Positions 10,992 to 23,019 of a stretch of DNA of 64,000 nt are shown piece by piece. This DNA is from Perilla frutescens (Eukaryota; Streptophyta; Magnoliopsida; Lamiales; Lamiaceae). The stretch is taken from NCBI GenBank assembly GCA_026008535.1, contig BRKX01000006.1, forward strand, positions 43,016,664-43,080,663, given 5' to 3'. Positions within the stretch are counted from its first letter, which is position 1; the number at the start of each line of letters is the position of its first letter. Under the pieces are notes generated by a model, which did no database searches, was not told where the DNA came from, and saw only the letters and a program-made list of their open reading frames with translations. Made by a program: the position numbers and the translations under genes.

Positions 10992-13379
10992 GGTACACTC
11001 CCGAAAATTTTATTATCTAAATTTTATTAGAATATACATCTGATAGTTACAATAAGTGAAATATCCAAAACTTTTTAGTATTAAACTAATAGCCTACAAT
11101 TGCCTTAAGGGTAAGATAGAGAAGAAAATAGACCCTTAAATTTTTATTTTTTTTAGGTAAGTGTGCTGCTAAGTAGATTAAATATATTTTGATATATTCT
11201 TGTATTTTTATTACGAACCCCGATACCATTTAATTTATTTTTTTTAAACTTAAAAAAAAGGTATTTATTATTATCATTTCGGGTATTAAAAGATGTGTTT
11301 CCAAGCCCTAATAATTATCTAAATAAATATAATTTTATCTAATGATAAGCCTATTATATATTATTATATTGGAAAACCAAAGAGATGAAATTCCCAAATA
11401 GTTACACGTAGATATATGAAATGGTAGGTGGAAGATTATTGTTACATTCATTAGGTGAGTACACGTGTATTTATAAGATCTAAAGTGTTGAATTTTCATA
11501 TAATATTGGATGATATAGTAGTTTTCCAAAATAAATAAATAAATAGGAAGAAGAGAACATCTTCTTTGTCGGAAAATAATAATAATAATAATTATTATTA
11601 TTATTTCTTTATTGAGGTGAAATTAAGGAAACAAGAATTGGATAGCTTCGCCTGATTGAGGTTAGATTGTTTAAAGTCTGTTGAATTTATTTATAATAGT
11701 AGTTAGACTTAATCCCTTTATTATATTCATTAAACAAGAATCCTTACATTCAAATAATAGTGTCCTACTCTATATATATTTTGCTTCATGTGGAAAACAG
11801 AACTAATTCTCTAACAATAGGAGTTGAGATTAATGTTTGTAATTTTAAGTTTCCGATTTCCTAAGCAATCTACTAGCTTAAAATAATTATATTTTTATGC
11901 TCCATTAGTAAGAATAATAATTTAAACTAATGAATGTCAATTTTATTAGTATATCATGGGGAAAATATTTGTCAATATTATTCTTATCTTAAAACTAACT
12001 ACTGAACCATGTGTTGAAGAATGAATATATTTTGATGAGTTAGATTTAAAGTTAATTAATACTTGTTCAAGTAGGTTAAATTGTGATGATAAAAATTCTT
12101 GGATTAATTAGAATATATATTAATAAATGAATTTATAAACAATCCGCACCTAGGGAATATTAAGTGTTATAATCACCAAGTGTAAATATCATCTTTTGGA
12201 AATGAATAAATATAAGTATACATGATTATTTAGATTATATAATGTGGATTAACATAGACATATTTACATATATCATAAATCAGTAAAATAATTGTACGAG
12301 ATAAGTGACTGACCACAACCTATTTCTGATATTTTTACATTTTACTCTAAGGTTTATTGTTGGGAATAATATATTCTGAAGAGTCAAATTAAGTAATATA
12401 AGGGGGTTGTTAAACAAAATACAATAGTAGAAACTTTACTTAAGGAAGCTTAAGAATTGAGTTTAATAGGTGTCATTTAGTTAAACTAAGCAAATGTTGG
12501 TTATTGTAGGCTCAGAAGAAGCAACAGGAATCAAGTAAAATCAATCCGGAAATTTGAAACCTTATCTTTTATCCAAGTGGGTTACTATATATTTGCAAAT
12601 TGTATCTTTCGAGTTATTAAGCTCTACTTTGTTAAAATTGCATATGTGACTATCTGTGTTAAATATTTACGTGCTACTGTATGTTTTCGGAGTCTCATAT
12701 ACCAGCGTTGTGTCAATGTGAGTAGCTACAGTATGCATGCATTATTTGTCCTGCCCTACTCCTTGTCGGTGAGACTAAAATGAAACATTTATGGGTTATA
12801 CTCATTGGGTATACTTGGCCATACTCAACTTTACGCGTGGTGATGTAGTACAGGTTGCGGGCAGTGACTGGTTACACTCTTAAGTGCTTCACGATAAAAT
12901 GTTTTGGTGAACTTAGTTTGCTTTCAATTTTAAAACCTCCTAAGCTTCAGTACCTGTATGAACACAGATAGATTACTTTAACAAAATGATTTGCATAACT
13001 TGAATTGTAAAAACTTGCCCACTGAGTGCACTGGTACTCAGCCTAAATATTTTCAAATATTTTTCAGGTCAGTAGGCTGACGCGTAGAGGTGACGATGCT
13101 GAGAAATGGGCTTTTTTTGTTTATGTATTTTCCCATTGTCTCTTTTTGTTAAGTATTCTGTTGATAATGAAGTCTCCGCACTTGTAATATTCTTTTGTTA
13201 AACACTAAGAGCTCTGATCTTGGTGTTATGAATAGGTATATATTATTATACAGCATGTTTGATTATTCTGAGTCTTCTGTTGAGAATTTATTAATCAGGT
13301 TACCCCATTTCTTTCCCGCTTCTTAATTTCCACCCCTGTGGCGTCCATTTCCACAGTCTTTCGGGACCGGGACGCTACA
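10992..13379 (+). repeat. 3' LTR of the Tekay-like element
   Basis: Direct copy of 2354-4815, 2388 bp, ending GGGACGCTACA before the TSD. The first base aligned to the expected T of the TG terminus is G (GGTACACTCCCG), so the 5' terminal dinucleotide is mutated. The AAT tract present in the partner is short here. Confidence 0.92.
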
Positions 13380-13384
13380 TCGAT

Positions 13385-13403
13385 CCTTGGCATGGCTTTA
13401 TCA
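13385..13403 (-). repeat. Outer 19 bases of the left-edge gypsy LTR
   Basis: After the second copy of the TCGAT duplication the sequence ends in TTTATCA. This lines up with the outer LTR ends of the CRM-like element (GACCTCATCA). It restores the terminus of the LTR that starts at 1148, proving that the Tekay-like element jumped into it. Confidence 0.75.
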
Positions 13404-14039
13404 ATTCTCGAACTTGTAAATCCAATCACTTGTACAAATAAATCAAAATGAAAGTGATGATTGTACGGGGTTTAAGGCTATCTCCCTAATTATATCCTAT
13501 AAGTAAGAGTTCCTTACTACGTTTAATTAAATCTCTAAGTCTAAACCCCAATTCAAAATAAAATTCCAAATTCAAATTTTAATCCATGATTCTAGATCAT
13601 AGTTCAAAATTAATTTCCTAATTCAAATTACAAAAACTTAAAGGTGTAAACAACATAAAATATAAATACTAAATCAAATCTACAGTACATGAAAAAATCA
13701 AAAATGAAAGGAAAAATAACTTTGACTAAGAGTGGTATTGTATGTGTTTCCAATTCTCGATTCTCAAACTAAAATATTGTAATATTTTTTAGATTGGAAA
13801 AAAATAATTATTGTTGTATGAGTTGTATTTTTTATAATTAAAATTTCAATAGCATGTATCATCCTATATTTACATTTACGAAATTTAAAGAGGTATACGA
13901 GAGAGATGTTAGCATTTTTTTTAGATAAGACACAACACCTATTTGTTCCATCACTTTCTTAGTTGTAATCCTTCCAACTTCTACCTGCAATACTAAGAAA
14001 ATAGCCATTGCTTTTTTCTCTTGAATAAATTAGGATATG

Positions 14040-14043
<4 letters not shown>
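13404..14043. other. Intergenic AT-rich stretch
   Basis: No ORF, RNA gene or repeat structure is evident in these 640 bases. It has several long A/T-rich stretches and no detectable coding signal. Confidence 0.5.

Positions 14044-14086
<43 letters not shown>
14044..14086. repeat. (AT)n microsatellite
   Basis: About 21 AT dinucleotides directly abut the left end of the first of three related inverted-repeat elements. Similar TA runs lie between the first and second (14778-14800) and the second and third (15961-15978). Confidence 0.95.
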
Positions 14087-14089
<3 letters not shown>

Positions 14090-14778
14090 AAAGGATCAAA
14101 TGAGAACCATTTCTCTAGGTGGGAACTAGGAACCAATCCTAGCCTTTTGTTTGACTCAATCTGGACGGTCCAGATTAAATCAAATTTAAGTGGATGGGCG
14201 GTGGCATTCCTGTAATTTTCAGCAACTTTATGGACGGAGGGGTAATATAGTAATTTAATAATTTTTCCCTTTTGTTCTGAGGCTAAAATGAGAATCGCAT
14301 GAGGCTAAAATGAGAATCGCATGATGCTAAAATGATCGAAGTAGGATGCTAAAATTGATGTGACATTTTCCACTAGGGTTCACCGTTCCCAATTAGGGTT
14401 TATTACGTTCCGATTAGGGCTCTGATCCCAACTAGTAATTATGAGATTCCCATTAGGGTTCACTGTCCCCAAATAGGGTGTATTGCATTTCATTTCAATG
14501 AAATCATCGTTCCATTTTTGTTTATCAACATATGCTAAAATGAGAAATGCATGAGGCAAAAATGAGCGAAGTCGGATGCTAAAATTGAATCTGGACAATT
14601 TCTGAGTTCAGTTCCGATTTTGCCCTTAATGAGATGCGTGAATTGAAGATTTTCACGATAATTACAAAAATGCCACCAAAAATCTGGATGGATCTGGGGC
14701 GTCGATTTTGCAGGATGGATGGATGGGATCGGTTCCCGGTTCTCACCTAGCGACCGGTTCTCACCAGATCCCATCCAT
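14087..14778. mobile_element. Non-autonomous TIR element I in a (TA)n tract
   Basis: The left end (GGGAAAGGATCAAATGAGAA, continuing to GGTGGGAACTAGGAACC) matches the inverse of the right end (GGATGGGATCTGGTGAGAAC, continuing to AGGTGAGAACCGGGAACC) over about 45 bp with mismatches. The interior has repeats of GCTAAAATGAGAATCGCATG and several copies of a TTAGGGTT-like motif. There is no ORF of interest. It shares end motifs (ATGAGAAC, GGTCCAGATT) with the next two elements. Confidence 0.65.
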
Positions 14779-14800
14779 ATATATATATTTATATATATAT

Positions 14801-15960
14801 AGGGGTGGGGTTATATAAAAATAACCCCTTGTGTGAGAAATGAGAACACATCTCACACCATACATCCATCAAAAATCAAAGGTCCAGATTTGCTGAAAAA
14901 GGCGGTGGCAATTCTGTAATATCTGAATTTTTTTTCGCGCGGGGTATTAAAGTAATTTGGTAATTCTTATAAATATCGCGGAGGATTTCATAAGAGATCA
15001 TTATGATAACGAAGTATTATCATCATGCTAACGAAGCATTATAGTTATGCTAATTAAAGTTTTCAAATATTATTAGCGAAAAAATATTCTAAATATTAAT
15101 TATAAACCTAATTTGATTTAATAAACCCTAATTAAATGAAAAAATCATAATTGGATGAAATAAACTTAATTAGATGAAATAAACATTGATTGGATATGGT
15201 AAACCCTAAATGAGTTGGAACAAATCATAATAATAATATATTTATATTATGTTAGCATTATGGTTTTGTTTCGTCAGCATTGCGAATACACTATGTTAGC
15301 ATATGACAATACTCTGTCAACATACTTTATAAACCATAATTGGATGGGATAAACCATAATAATCAATTAAGAACTATAAACAAAAAATTAAATTTTAAAA
15401 AAATGATGATAATTAGATGGAATAAACCATAATTGAGATTTAATAAATCCTAATAAATTTATACTATGCTAGCATTATGATAATTCTTTGTTAGTACAAC
15501 GAATACATTATGTTAGCATATGACAAATGCTTCATTAGCATACGTTATCATAATGCTGATGAAGAATTATTATATGCTAACGAAAGCATTTACAACCTGG
15601 GCACGCGTAAAAAAATTTCTTTTTTATTTTTCGTTCATATTTTTTCATCTAAACATAGCCTTTCGACATCTTAAATGAAAGAGCATGAAGAGAGCTTTAA
15701 TTTGATATATTTTTTTGTGTACAATTGGATTAAAAACGAGCAAGTTATGGTCGGTTAAAGTTTTTAAGATTTTTTTTTAATTGCTGACATCATCATTTTT
15801 AATGGGTTTGGACGAAAATAACCATCCTTCCTTTATTTTTTGCTCTATTATTTACGAAATTGCTACCTTAAATCTCAACCATTGGATCATTAAATTGGAT
15901 GGTGTAAGATGGGTTCTCATTTCTCACACCAACAAAGTGTTCTCATATGATCCATATCCT
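14801..15960. mobile_element. Non-autonomous TIR element II in a (TA)n tract
   Basis: About 1160 bp with terminal inverted repeats: both ends read inwards through TGTGAGAAATGAGAAC and CACACCAT/TTACACCAT motifs, roughly 90 bp with mismatches. The interior holds many copies, in both directions, of ATGCTAACGAAG and its complement (15000-15060 and 15255-15595). No transposase ORF. The interior is clearly homologous to element III (for example the block around TCGCGCGGGGTATTAA). Confidence 0.7.
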
Positions 15961-15978
15961 ATATATATATATATATAT

Positions 15979-17151
15979 AGGGGAGGGTTACAATGCAAAC
16001 CCTACCTAGTGTAGGAACTAAGAATCCATCTCACACCATACAATCAATAAAGATCTATGGTCCAGATTTAATTAAAATGAGTGGTGGCAATTCTGTAATA
16101 TTTGAAAAAAAATTCGCGCGGGGGTATTAACGTAATTTGGTAATTCTTATAAAAATCGCGGAGGATATTTGATAACATATCGTCATGCTAACGAAGTATT
16201 ATCATCATGCTAACGAAGCGTTATCTTTATGTTAAAGAAAATTTTTCTCATATTGGAAAAATTAAATTCGAAAGTGTAATTATAAATTCTAATTAGATGA
16301 AATAAACCATAATTCAGATATAATAAACTTCAATGATCTAAAAATAGAATTAAATTCTAAAAATTAATTATAAATCCCAATTGGATGGAATAAATCATAA
16401 TAACAATATAAATATAAAACATTAGTGTAATGATATTATTTTATCAGCATTGCGAATAAACTATGTTAGCATATGACAATTCATCGTTAGCATAAGTTAT
16501 AAACCATAAATGGATGAAGAAAACTATAACTAATATATTCTAATTTGATGAAATAAATAATATATAATATTCAGTTAGTAACTAAAACATAAAAATTAAA
16601 TCATGAAAAATAATTATAAGTCATAATTAAAATGTAATAAATCATAATAATATAAGTATGCGTACTACGTTAGCATTATGATAAGCATTCATTAGCACAA
16701 TAAATGCAATATGTTAGCATATAACAAATGCTTCATCAGCATACGTAATCAACTTATTATAATACTAACGAATCATTATTTAAAAGCTAATGAAAGCATT
16801 TTCGCCCTGGACACGAGTAAAAATTTATATTTTGTATTTTTTTGTTTATATTTATTTGAACAAACATATCCATGACTGATCTTGAATTAAAGAGCATGAA
16901 AAGATCTTGTTATATTATTTGCGTTGATCCGATTTGAAACGAGTGAGTTATGATCGTTCAAAATTTTTAATATTTTTTTTTAAAAAGTAATGACATTAGC
17001 TTTTTTATTGCGATTGGACAACTGTACCCCCACCTTCTTTTTTGCCTTGATTTTGACATTTAATCTCAGCCATTAGATCATCTAGGTGGACGGTATAAGA
17101 TGGGTTCTTAGTTCCTACACCAGAAAAATGTGTATTTTTTATCCAACCCCT
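15979..17151. mobile_element. Non-autonomous TIR element III, sibling of element II
   Basis: About 1170 bp. The ends read inwards as AGGGGAGGGTTACAATGCAA and AGGGGTTGGATAAAAAATAC, then share GTGTAGGAACTAAGAA. The interior matches element II closely over several hundred bases, including the CGCGCGGG block and the ATGCTAACGAAG motif array. Its right end abuts the Helitron-like start at 17153. Confidence 0.7.
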
Positions 17152-18530
17152 ATCTATTTAATATACTATAACAATAAAGTCTAGCACTATTCATGCCATA
17201 TATCCCGCCCAAATATCCCGCCTAAACCAAATCCATGCATGCAAAACCTTCTCCCAATATTCTGACTCATTCAATCCCATGCTTAAATTAATTTTTTAAT
17301 CACATGCAATTGCAGATTGACATCAACCACAAATCACATCAAATCAAATATATTTATATATAAAGGTTCAGAATCCCAGGGCCATTTTTAATTTCAAATT
17401 TCAAATTTAAGAACTTGAAGCCATTGATTTTATTATGACTATTTATAGATAGTCATAATTTTCCTTGCACTTTAGAATTTGCTTACTTTGTGCGTCTATA
17501 TTTACAGATGATTTTCCTTGCACTTTTGAGATTGATTTGTTTGTGTGTCTATACTTGCATCTTATGTGCTATTTGGTTTATTTCAAATCAATAAATTGTT
17601 ATTATGAGTGTTAATGTGTTGATTTCTTATAATTTCTTTTGATTTGTTGATACAATAGGTAGAATTGCGTTCGAAGAGCAATTAATACTTTACGAGCTCT
17701 GCAGTCTGAATGGTTCTTCAAGGTTTGTGTTATGAGTACCTGCACATGGGAAAAAACTTAATTCTTCTGTGATTATTTTCGCATGTTATCATTTTTTCAT
17801 TTATTTCAATGAATTTCAAAGCATATCATTCTCATAAAAAGATGGATGACTAACTTAGTTTATATTTTCCTAATATATACATATATAAATGCTTACGAAA
17901 ATTTATGCACCCAATTTTCAGGCTATGATTTTTTTTTCACAAACCGAGAGCAAGATAAATTTCAAGATGAAGTACATTGATAACAGCGGCACAACATCAA
18001 AACAAAACCCAAAATCGCACGAGATCAATATATATATATATGTGCGCGCGCGCGCGCGCTTAAATAATTCCTACAGGTGTGTAATTCATTTTCATAAGTC
18101 ACCCTTCCGTTTTTCTATATTTTGGCCGCTACATCATATTATTCATTCTTCTGTAAGAAAAACGTTTCAATGCACACATTATAGTTTTTATAGAACATGT
18201 CCAAAACTCGCCCAGTTTTATTATATCAAAATTCAGAAATATAATTTTGATGTTATTCAACTTATGCTAAGAAATAAGAATTGGTGTAATCCTTTCAATG
18301 CAATGCTGCAATCAAATTTGTATAGGTCGATTATCACAAAATATAATCAAATGAACGGAATTATACATAATATAATTTAGGATTTTTTTACTTTGAATTT
18401 TTTTAATTGAAAATATATATTCACATTTTTAGGTGGAACTATCTAGGATTTTAAAAGCAATACTCACAAGAAATATTTAATTTATCCATCTATATACACA
18501 TAATTTTAGCTTAATTTATTTCTTGCTCTT

Positions 18531-18533
<3 letters not shown>

Positions 18534-18578
<45 letters not shown>
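18534..18578. repeat. (TA)n microsatellite
   Basis: A 45-base TA run directly precedes the second Helitron-like start region at about 18585. Confidence 0.9.
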
Positions 18579-18583
<5 letters not shown>

Positions 18584-20113
18584 TAAAGTAAGAAAGTCTA
18601 ACATAAAAGGACCGCCCAATTATCCCGCCCAATATCCCCATGCACATGCAAAATGCTAATTAAATATTATTGCCAAGCAATTGACCATCTCACTTTTTAT
18701 ATTTGGTCTGCAGCTTTTTGAGTTCTTGGGCCGCATAATTCCATCTCATCCATTATTACAAGCTTAGATTCTCTTTTTTTTAATTACTTTTTGCAAATTG
18801 TCAATTTCCAATTCAATTCCGTCCCATCCATCATTAGATTCACCACATGCTTTTTGTTATTTTATGTGAATAATTAGTTTCCAATTTAAATGGACGGCTG
18901 TCAAAAATCTGAAATTTGAAATTCAGATTTAAGAAATTGTAGTCATTGATTTCATCATCTCTCTCTCGATATATATAGACTACAATTTCAAATTAAACCA
19001 TATACTGTAAGAAAATGGAGTTGTCTCCGTAATACATTTTCCCTCCCAAATCATATATACAAACCCCCTAATTTAAATGAAGACTGCACAAATTAAGAAT
19101 CAGCCTATCCACATCATTGACCTTCATTCAACCCAGCCTTCAAATAAAATACTAATTTTTCTCTCTTCCACATCCTCAACCCTCAATATTTTAAAATTTG
19201 CACTCCACCAGTGACACTCATCCAACTCAATATTCAATTAAAATATTATTTTTTCTTCCAATCTACATAAAATATTTCTCATTGTATTTTTTAATAAGAT
19301 ATTATTAATAATAATTTTTACTATATTTAAAAAATCATAACTAATTTATTAGATATGTTTTTTTAAATTCATAATAAAAAAAATACCCATACAATTATAA
19401 ATTTATTATTTACTTGACAATAAAATGAAAATTACAAGAGTTGAAACAAAATAAAATATAATTAAATAAACTACAATGAGAATACGTGAAATACTAAACT
19501 ACGAAGACATAAGATGTAAATTACATGTTCAATTAGTGCCAAATTTTTGCAGATGATAGAAATTGAGTGAGGTTTGGTAAAAATTGGGAATTCTGATAAT
19601 ATTGAGAACTTTGTTGGTTTTCTGAATTTGAAAAAATTTGGGAGTCATGATAATAATTTAGGTGATTTGGATCCATAACTTAAAATGAAGGAGAAATTTG
19701 AGATTGAGAATTTGGTGAAATAAGATATGTGAAAAGAGAGAGTCTAATTGATTGTAAAAATATACCAATATTAGTATCTATTTATAGAGGAAAAAACTAT
19801 GAATTTTGAAATATAGAATTTTTAAATTTTTTATAATTATATAAATTATTTAAATTTTAGATTAATGTATATAAAATTATGTGGCACCCAATCAGAGAGC
19901 GCCATGTGTGAATTATTTTAGGGTGCCCTCACGGTTGGCTAGCCGACCCAAGTCACAGTAAGAATAACTTTTTCTATTATTTTTAAAGGTTGTTTGTCCT
20001 ATGCGGTGACATCCGATGTGAATGGTCTCAATTCACTTTTTTTATTTTTCATTTTCATGTTTCGCAAAATATCCACTTTCAAGGACATTATTCCCCATTT
20101 TGAAATCGCAAAA

Positions 20114-20513
20114 ACTCCTGTGCATAAGATATATATGAGACGGTCAACGCGTTGACCGGGTCAACGCGCGTTGACTCGGTCAAAGCGTTGACCAAAAAAA
20201 TTGTGAAAATTTGTGACACTTTTTAGGGATACAATTGATACTTTTTTTTAATTTCGAATGATACTTTTTAGTGTGTCAATTGATACTGATCTTAACAGTT
20301 TTTTACTTTATTTTTTAATTCTGCCCAATACTTTTTATTGATACAAATGATACTTTTTAGCCTTTGAAATTATACTTTTCAGTATTATGAATGATACTAA
20401 TTTTAATGGATTTTTTGTTCAAAGCATTGATCGGGTCAACACGCATTGACCGGGTCAACGTTGACCCGGTCAATGCGTTGACCGTCTCATGTACATCTTA
20501 TGTACAAGAGACT
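20114..20513. mobile_element. 400-bp MITE rich in GGTCAA/TTGACC (W-box cores)
   Basis: Long terminal inverted repeats: the left end passes through TGCATAAGATATATATGAGA and the right end, inverted, through TACATAAGATGTACATGAGA; both then continue GACGGTCAACGC. The TIR interiors are themselves palindromic (GGTCAACGCGTTGACC). I count twelve TTGAC[C/T] or inverse cores. The middle has five or more GATACTTTTT-type direct repeats. No coding capacity. It lies inside the Helitron-like stretch, about 2.7 kb beyond the 3' end of the GT47 gene. Confidence 0.75.
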
Positions 20514-21069
20514 TGCCCTTTTGAAATTTAAATTTCAAATGTTAGATGTTGAAGTCATTGCATTCACAAATCACAATGTGTATATATATATATGTAGTCA
20601 CCTTCACAATTCATCCATCTTTCGCACATCATTTAGTTATATGTTTTTTTCCTTAATTACGTCTTAATGATTATTTTATTTTTATTTTTGAAGAAATTCT
20701 TGAATGGTGACTATTTATTTGGGATTTGCCTATATGGTTAACCATTACGATTTTTTTTTCTTCATAAAATTACACAAACAAATGTTCTACAATTATTTTC
20801 GGACAATATTACTGATAACATTTATCTAGATTATATTTATGGAAATTATTGATTTATCAAAAGATTGTAATTTCTAAATATATGGAATAAATAAAAATCA
20901 TATTTGCTTTCCAACTATCGATCGATACAATATCCTTTCTAAGTTTTAGTGCAATAATTGGAAACATAAAAATATGAGACTAAAAAAATGGGGATGGGGA
21001 AATAATATAATTTATGGACCAATAGTATCGTCTCATATTAGGCCACACATCGCGGGCAGGTAAATCTAG

Positions 21070-21874
21070 TATATATATGTGTGTGTGTGTGTAGTAAAAA
21101 AAATGAAATATGTACCCCGTTTATCCTTAATAGCTTTGCCCTTTATATATGTGTGTGTGTTGCAGGCTTGCAATTATTTTAATACATCAGAGCAAATATA
21201 ATATTGATATTTATATGATAGACATCACAATCAAATCACATTAATTCATAGGAAAATTTTAAGGTAAGGTTCCTATAATACAACCCTTTCTCAGCAGCCA
21301 ACAAATGTCCTTGGTCCATCTAATTTTGGTTATTTCCAGGCCTTTTTTTGTTCAAAAATAAAAATTTCGGCCAACCGAAAAAATATATTGTAATACTTCA
21401 ATTATCTATTATGATAGTTCGAAGCCGAAATTATTTTATCGACCGACCGATAAAGATTGAAAATAGTACAAATTGATTGTAAATAGTACGGGGATGTACA
21501 CCCTTACAAAAGAATTTACCTTATTTCATATATACCACCTAGAAACCAGCACCTTAAATAGAAACAGATCACAGAAGTTGAAATGCTAATAAAAAAATAT
21601 TTCCCAAGACAAGAACATTCGAGGCAACTGCAATGATATATCTGATTTGATGAACTAATCTTCGTAGAGTGATTTGGTACGTCGTCGTCAACGAATAAAG
21701 TTAAAAATTTAACCAAATTTATTTATTTTAACTACTTGCATGTATGTCACAAAAAAAAAAAAAAAGCAACAGCAGCAAACACTACTTGCATGTTAACTAG
21801 CAGTCTGCCCCAGCCCCATTTTAGGGCACGTCGGCCCGTAAAACTATAGGCCGAAAAAATGTAACACCCCGATC
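21070..21874. other. Intergenic sequence with short TG repeats
   Basis: Contains short (TG)n runs near 21077-21091 and 21150-21160 and a poly-A run near 21751. No gene or structured element was recognised. Confidence 0.5.
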
Positions 21875-22552
21875 TAGGGAGTGTGCAAATTGTTGATTTG
21901 GTATAAAATTAAACTGAACCAATAAAATCATAAATCGGAATTTATAAAGAAATAAAAATCAAACCAACCAAATTAATTAATAGAACCGAACCGAATCTAA
22001 TTGAACCATAATTCTTTGATTTGTTTGGTTCGATTTTTGGTTTAACCAAATGTTAATATTTATTTTTTTGTTTCTCTAAATAATTACGTCTAAAAATAAA
22101 AATACTATTGGAACACAATAAATAACAAACGATGCATTAAATAAACAATAAATTATCCTGTGATTCAATATTTGCATACATAGTCAACTTATCATAATAT
22201 CACAATTACAATTAACAGTGGAGTATACAAAAAAAAGGTCTCACAAATCATTTACAAGTTGAAGCACTTTCACATTTTTCCCTAATTCTAATGAACATAT
22301 AATTTTAGTTTTGAATTTTTTTAACTTATGTGTCATATTAGAAATATAAATTATAAATTATAAATGTAATTTATATATTTTGATTGATTCAGTTTTAACC
22401 GAAATATTTTTTTTTATTAAATTGAAACCGAATCAAATTATATTTTGTTTTTAAAATTCAAAATCGAGCCAAAATTAAAGATAAAATCACTAATCCAACA
22501 AACGTCAGTTCGGTTCGATTTTTTTATTCTGGTTCCATTTTGCACACTCCTA
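21875..22552. mobile_element. hAT-like MITE, about 680 bp
   Basis: The ends are inverted copies: TAGGGAGTGTGCAAA on the left and, inverted, TAGGAGTGTGCAAAA on the right, followed by AACCGAACC-type motifs that recur in the interior. Flanking octamers CCCCGATC (21867-21874) and ACCCAATC (22553-22560) agree at six of eight positions, consistent with a decayed 8-bp hAT duplication. No transposase is encoded. Confidence 0.65.
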
Positions 22553-22904
22553 ACCCAATCCCAAGTCGAGTTGCTTAGTTCGTAAAAATTAATTATGTAC
22601 TCTAATTATACGGAAATACAATAGTGGATTTCATCCCCTAACTAGACATGCTATAGTCATTTCTTCTCATGAGTTTAAGCTCCGATTGTATCATAGCAAT
22701 CGCCCAAAAATAAAATCTTCTATATGAATTTTAAATGACGGTAATTCATAAAAGACGTACTTTATATCCGTTGCCGTAAGTTTATAAATTGTCTATATAA
22801 TCTAATCATAGACTGTTTATTTAATATTATCGTGTTTTCTTCTAAAAATAACCAAATAACTAATCCAGCATTTATATATATCACTAAACAAAATTACTTA
22901 TCCG

Positions 22905-23019
22905 TCCGGTGGGGATGACTTAGTAGTGGAGTGAGATTGCTTGGTGATCAAAGGTCATGTGTTTAAATCTACCCAATACCACAGGTCAGTTGTGTGAATT
23001 AAAGAAAAAACAAAAACAA
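22905..23019 (+). mobile_element. tRNA-derived SINE with 19-bp target-site duplication
   Basis: A 115-bp unit carries an A-box-like TGACTTAGTAGTGG and a B-box-like GTGTTTAAATCTACC in tRNA spacing, then an A-rich tail made of CAAAAA units. It is flanked by a perfect 19-bp direct repeat (22886-22904 and 23020-23038). The tail merges with the A-rich start of the right copy, so the exact length of the duplication is a little uncertain. Internal boxes and a poly-A-like tail mark it as a Pol III SINE, not a tRNA gene; no cloverleaf can be folded. It sits about 240 bp beyond the GT47 stop codon. Confidence 0.75.

Larger units (their letters stand above)
2354..13379 (+). mobile_element. Complete but decayed Tekay/Del-like chromovirus (Ty3/gypsy), 11.0 kb
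   Basis: Two direct LTRs (2354-4815 and 10992-13379) enclose a PBS, an extra leader ORF, gag, protease, RT, RNase H, integrase and a C-terminal chromodomain in Ty3/gypsy order. A perfect 5-bp duplication TCGAT flanks it (2349-2353 and 13380-13384), inside the LTR of the older gypsy element. The GGGACGAAATTC motif just before the 3' LTR, the very long LTRs and the chromodomain fit the Tekay (Del) lineage. At least a dozen in-frame stops and one or more frameshifts show it is not autonomous. The LTRs look roughly 95% identical by eye, so the insertion is not recent. Confidence 0.92.
17153..21069 (+). mobile_element. Helitron-like stretch, plus orientation, with internal duplicated 5' region
   Basis: The left end reads TCTATTTAATATACTATAAC, close to the usual TC-start of plant Helitrons; the right end has a GC-rich short hairpin region (CACATCGCGGGC) followed by CTAG at 21066-21069 and T. 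A second copy of the start region, with the same ATCCCGCCCAA motif, occurs at about 18585, so this may be two related elements in tandem. The interior includes (TA)n at 18534-18578, a (GC)n run near 18042 and the MITE at 20114. No RepHel protein ORF is present, so it would be non-autonomous. Limits are approximate. Confidence 0.5.

Noticed and set aside
17889..18380. 163-codon plus-strand ORF
   Set aside because: Composition follows the AT-rich and TA/GC microsatellite background (for example a run of Ile-Tyr and Arg-Ala from dinucleotide repeats). No recognisable motif; inside a Helitron-like stretch.
19880..19960. Quasi-palindrome GGTTGGCTAGCCGACC as a regulatory site
   Set aside because: One 16-base inverted sequence without repeats or a nearby gene; I cannot support a function.
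21516..21716. 66-codon Cys-rich minus-strand ORF
   Set aside because: A short open frame with no signal peptide, no regular Cys spacing and no neighbouring gene signals.
22905..22985. Possible tRNA gene
   Set aside because: A and B boxes resemble tRNA, but no cloverleaf forms and the unit has an A-rich tail and a target-site duplication; it is a SINE.
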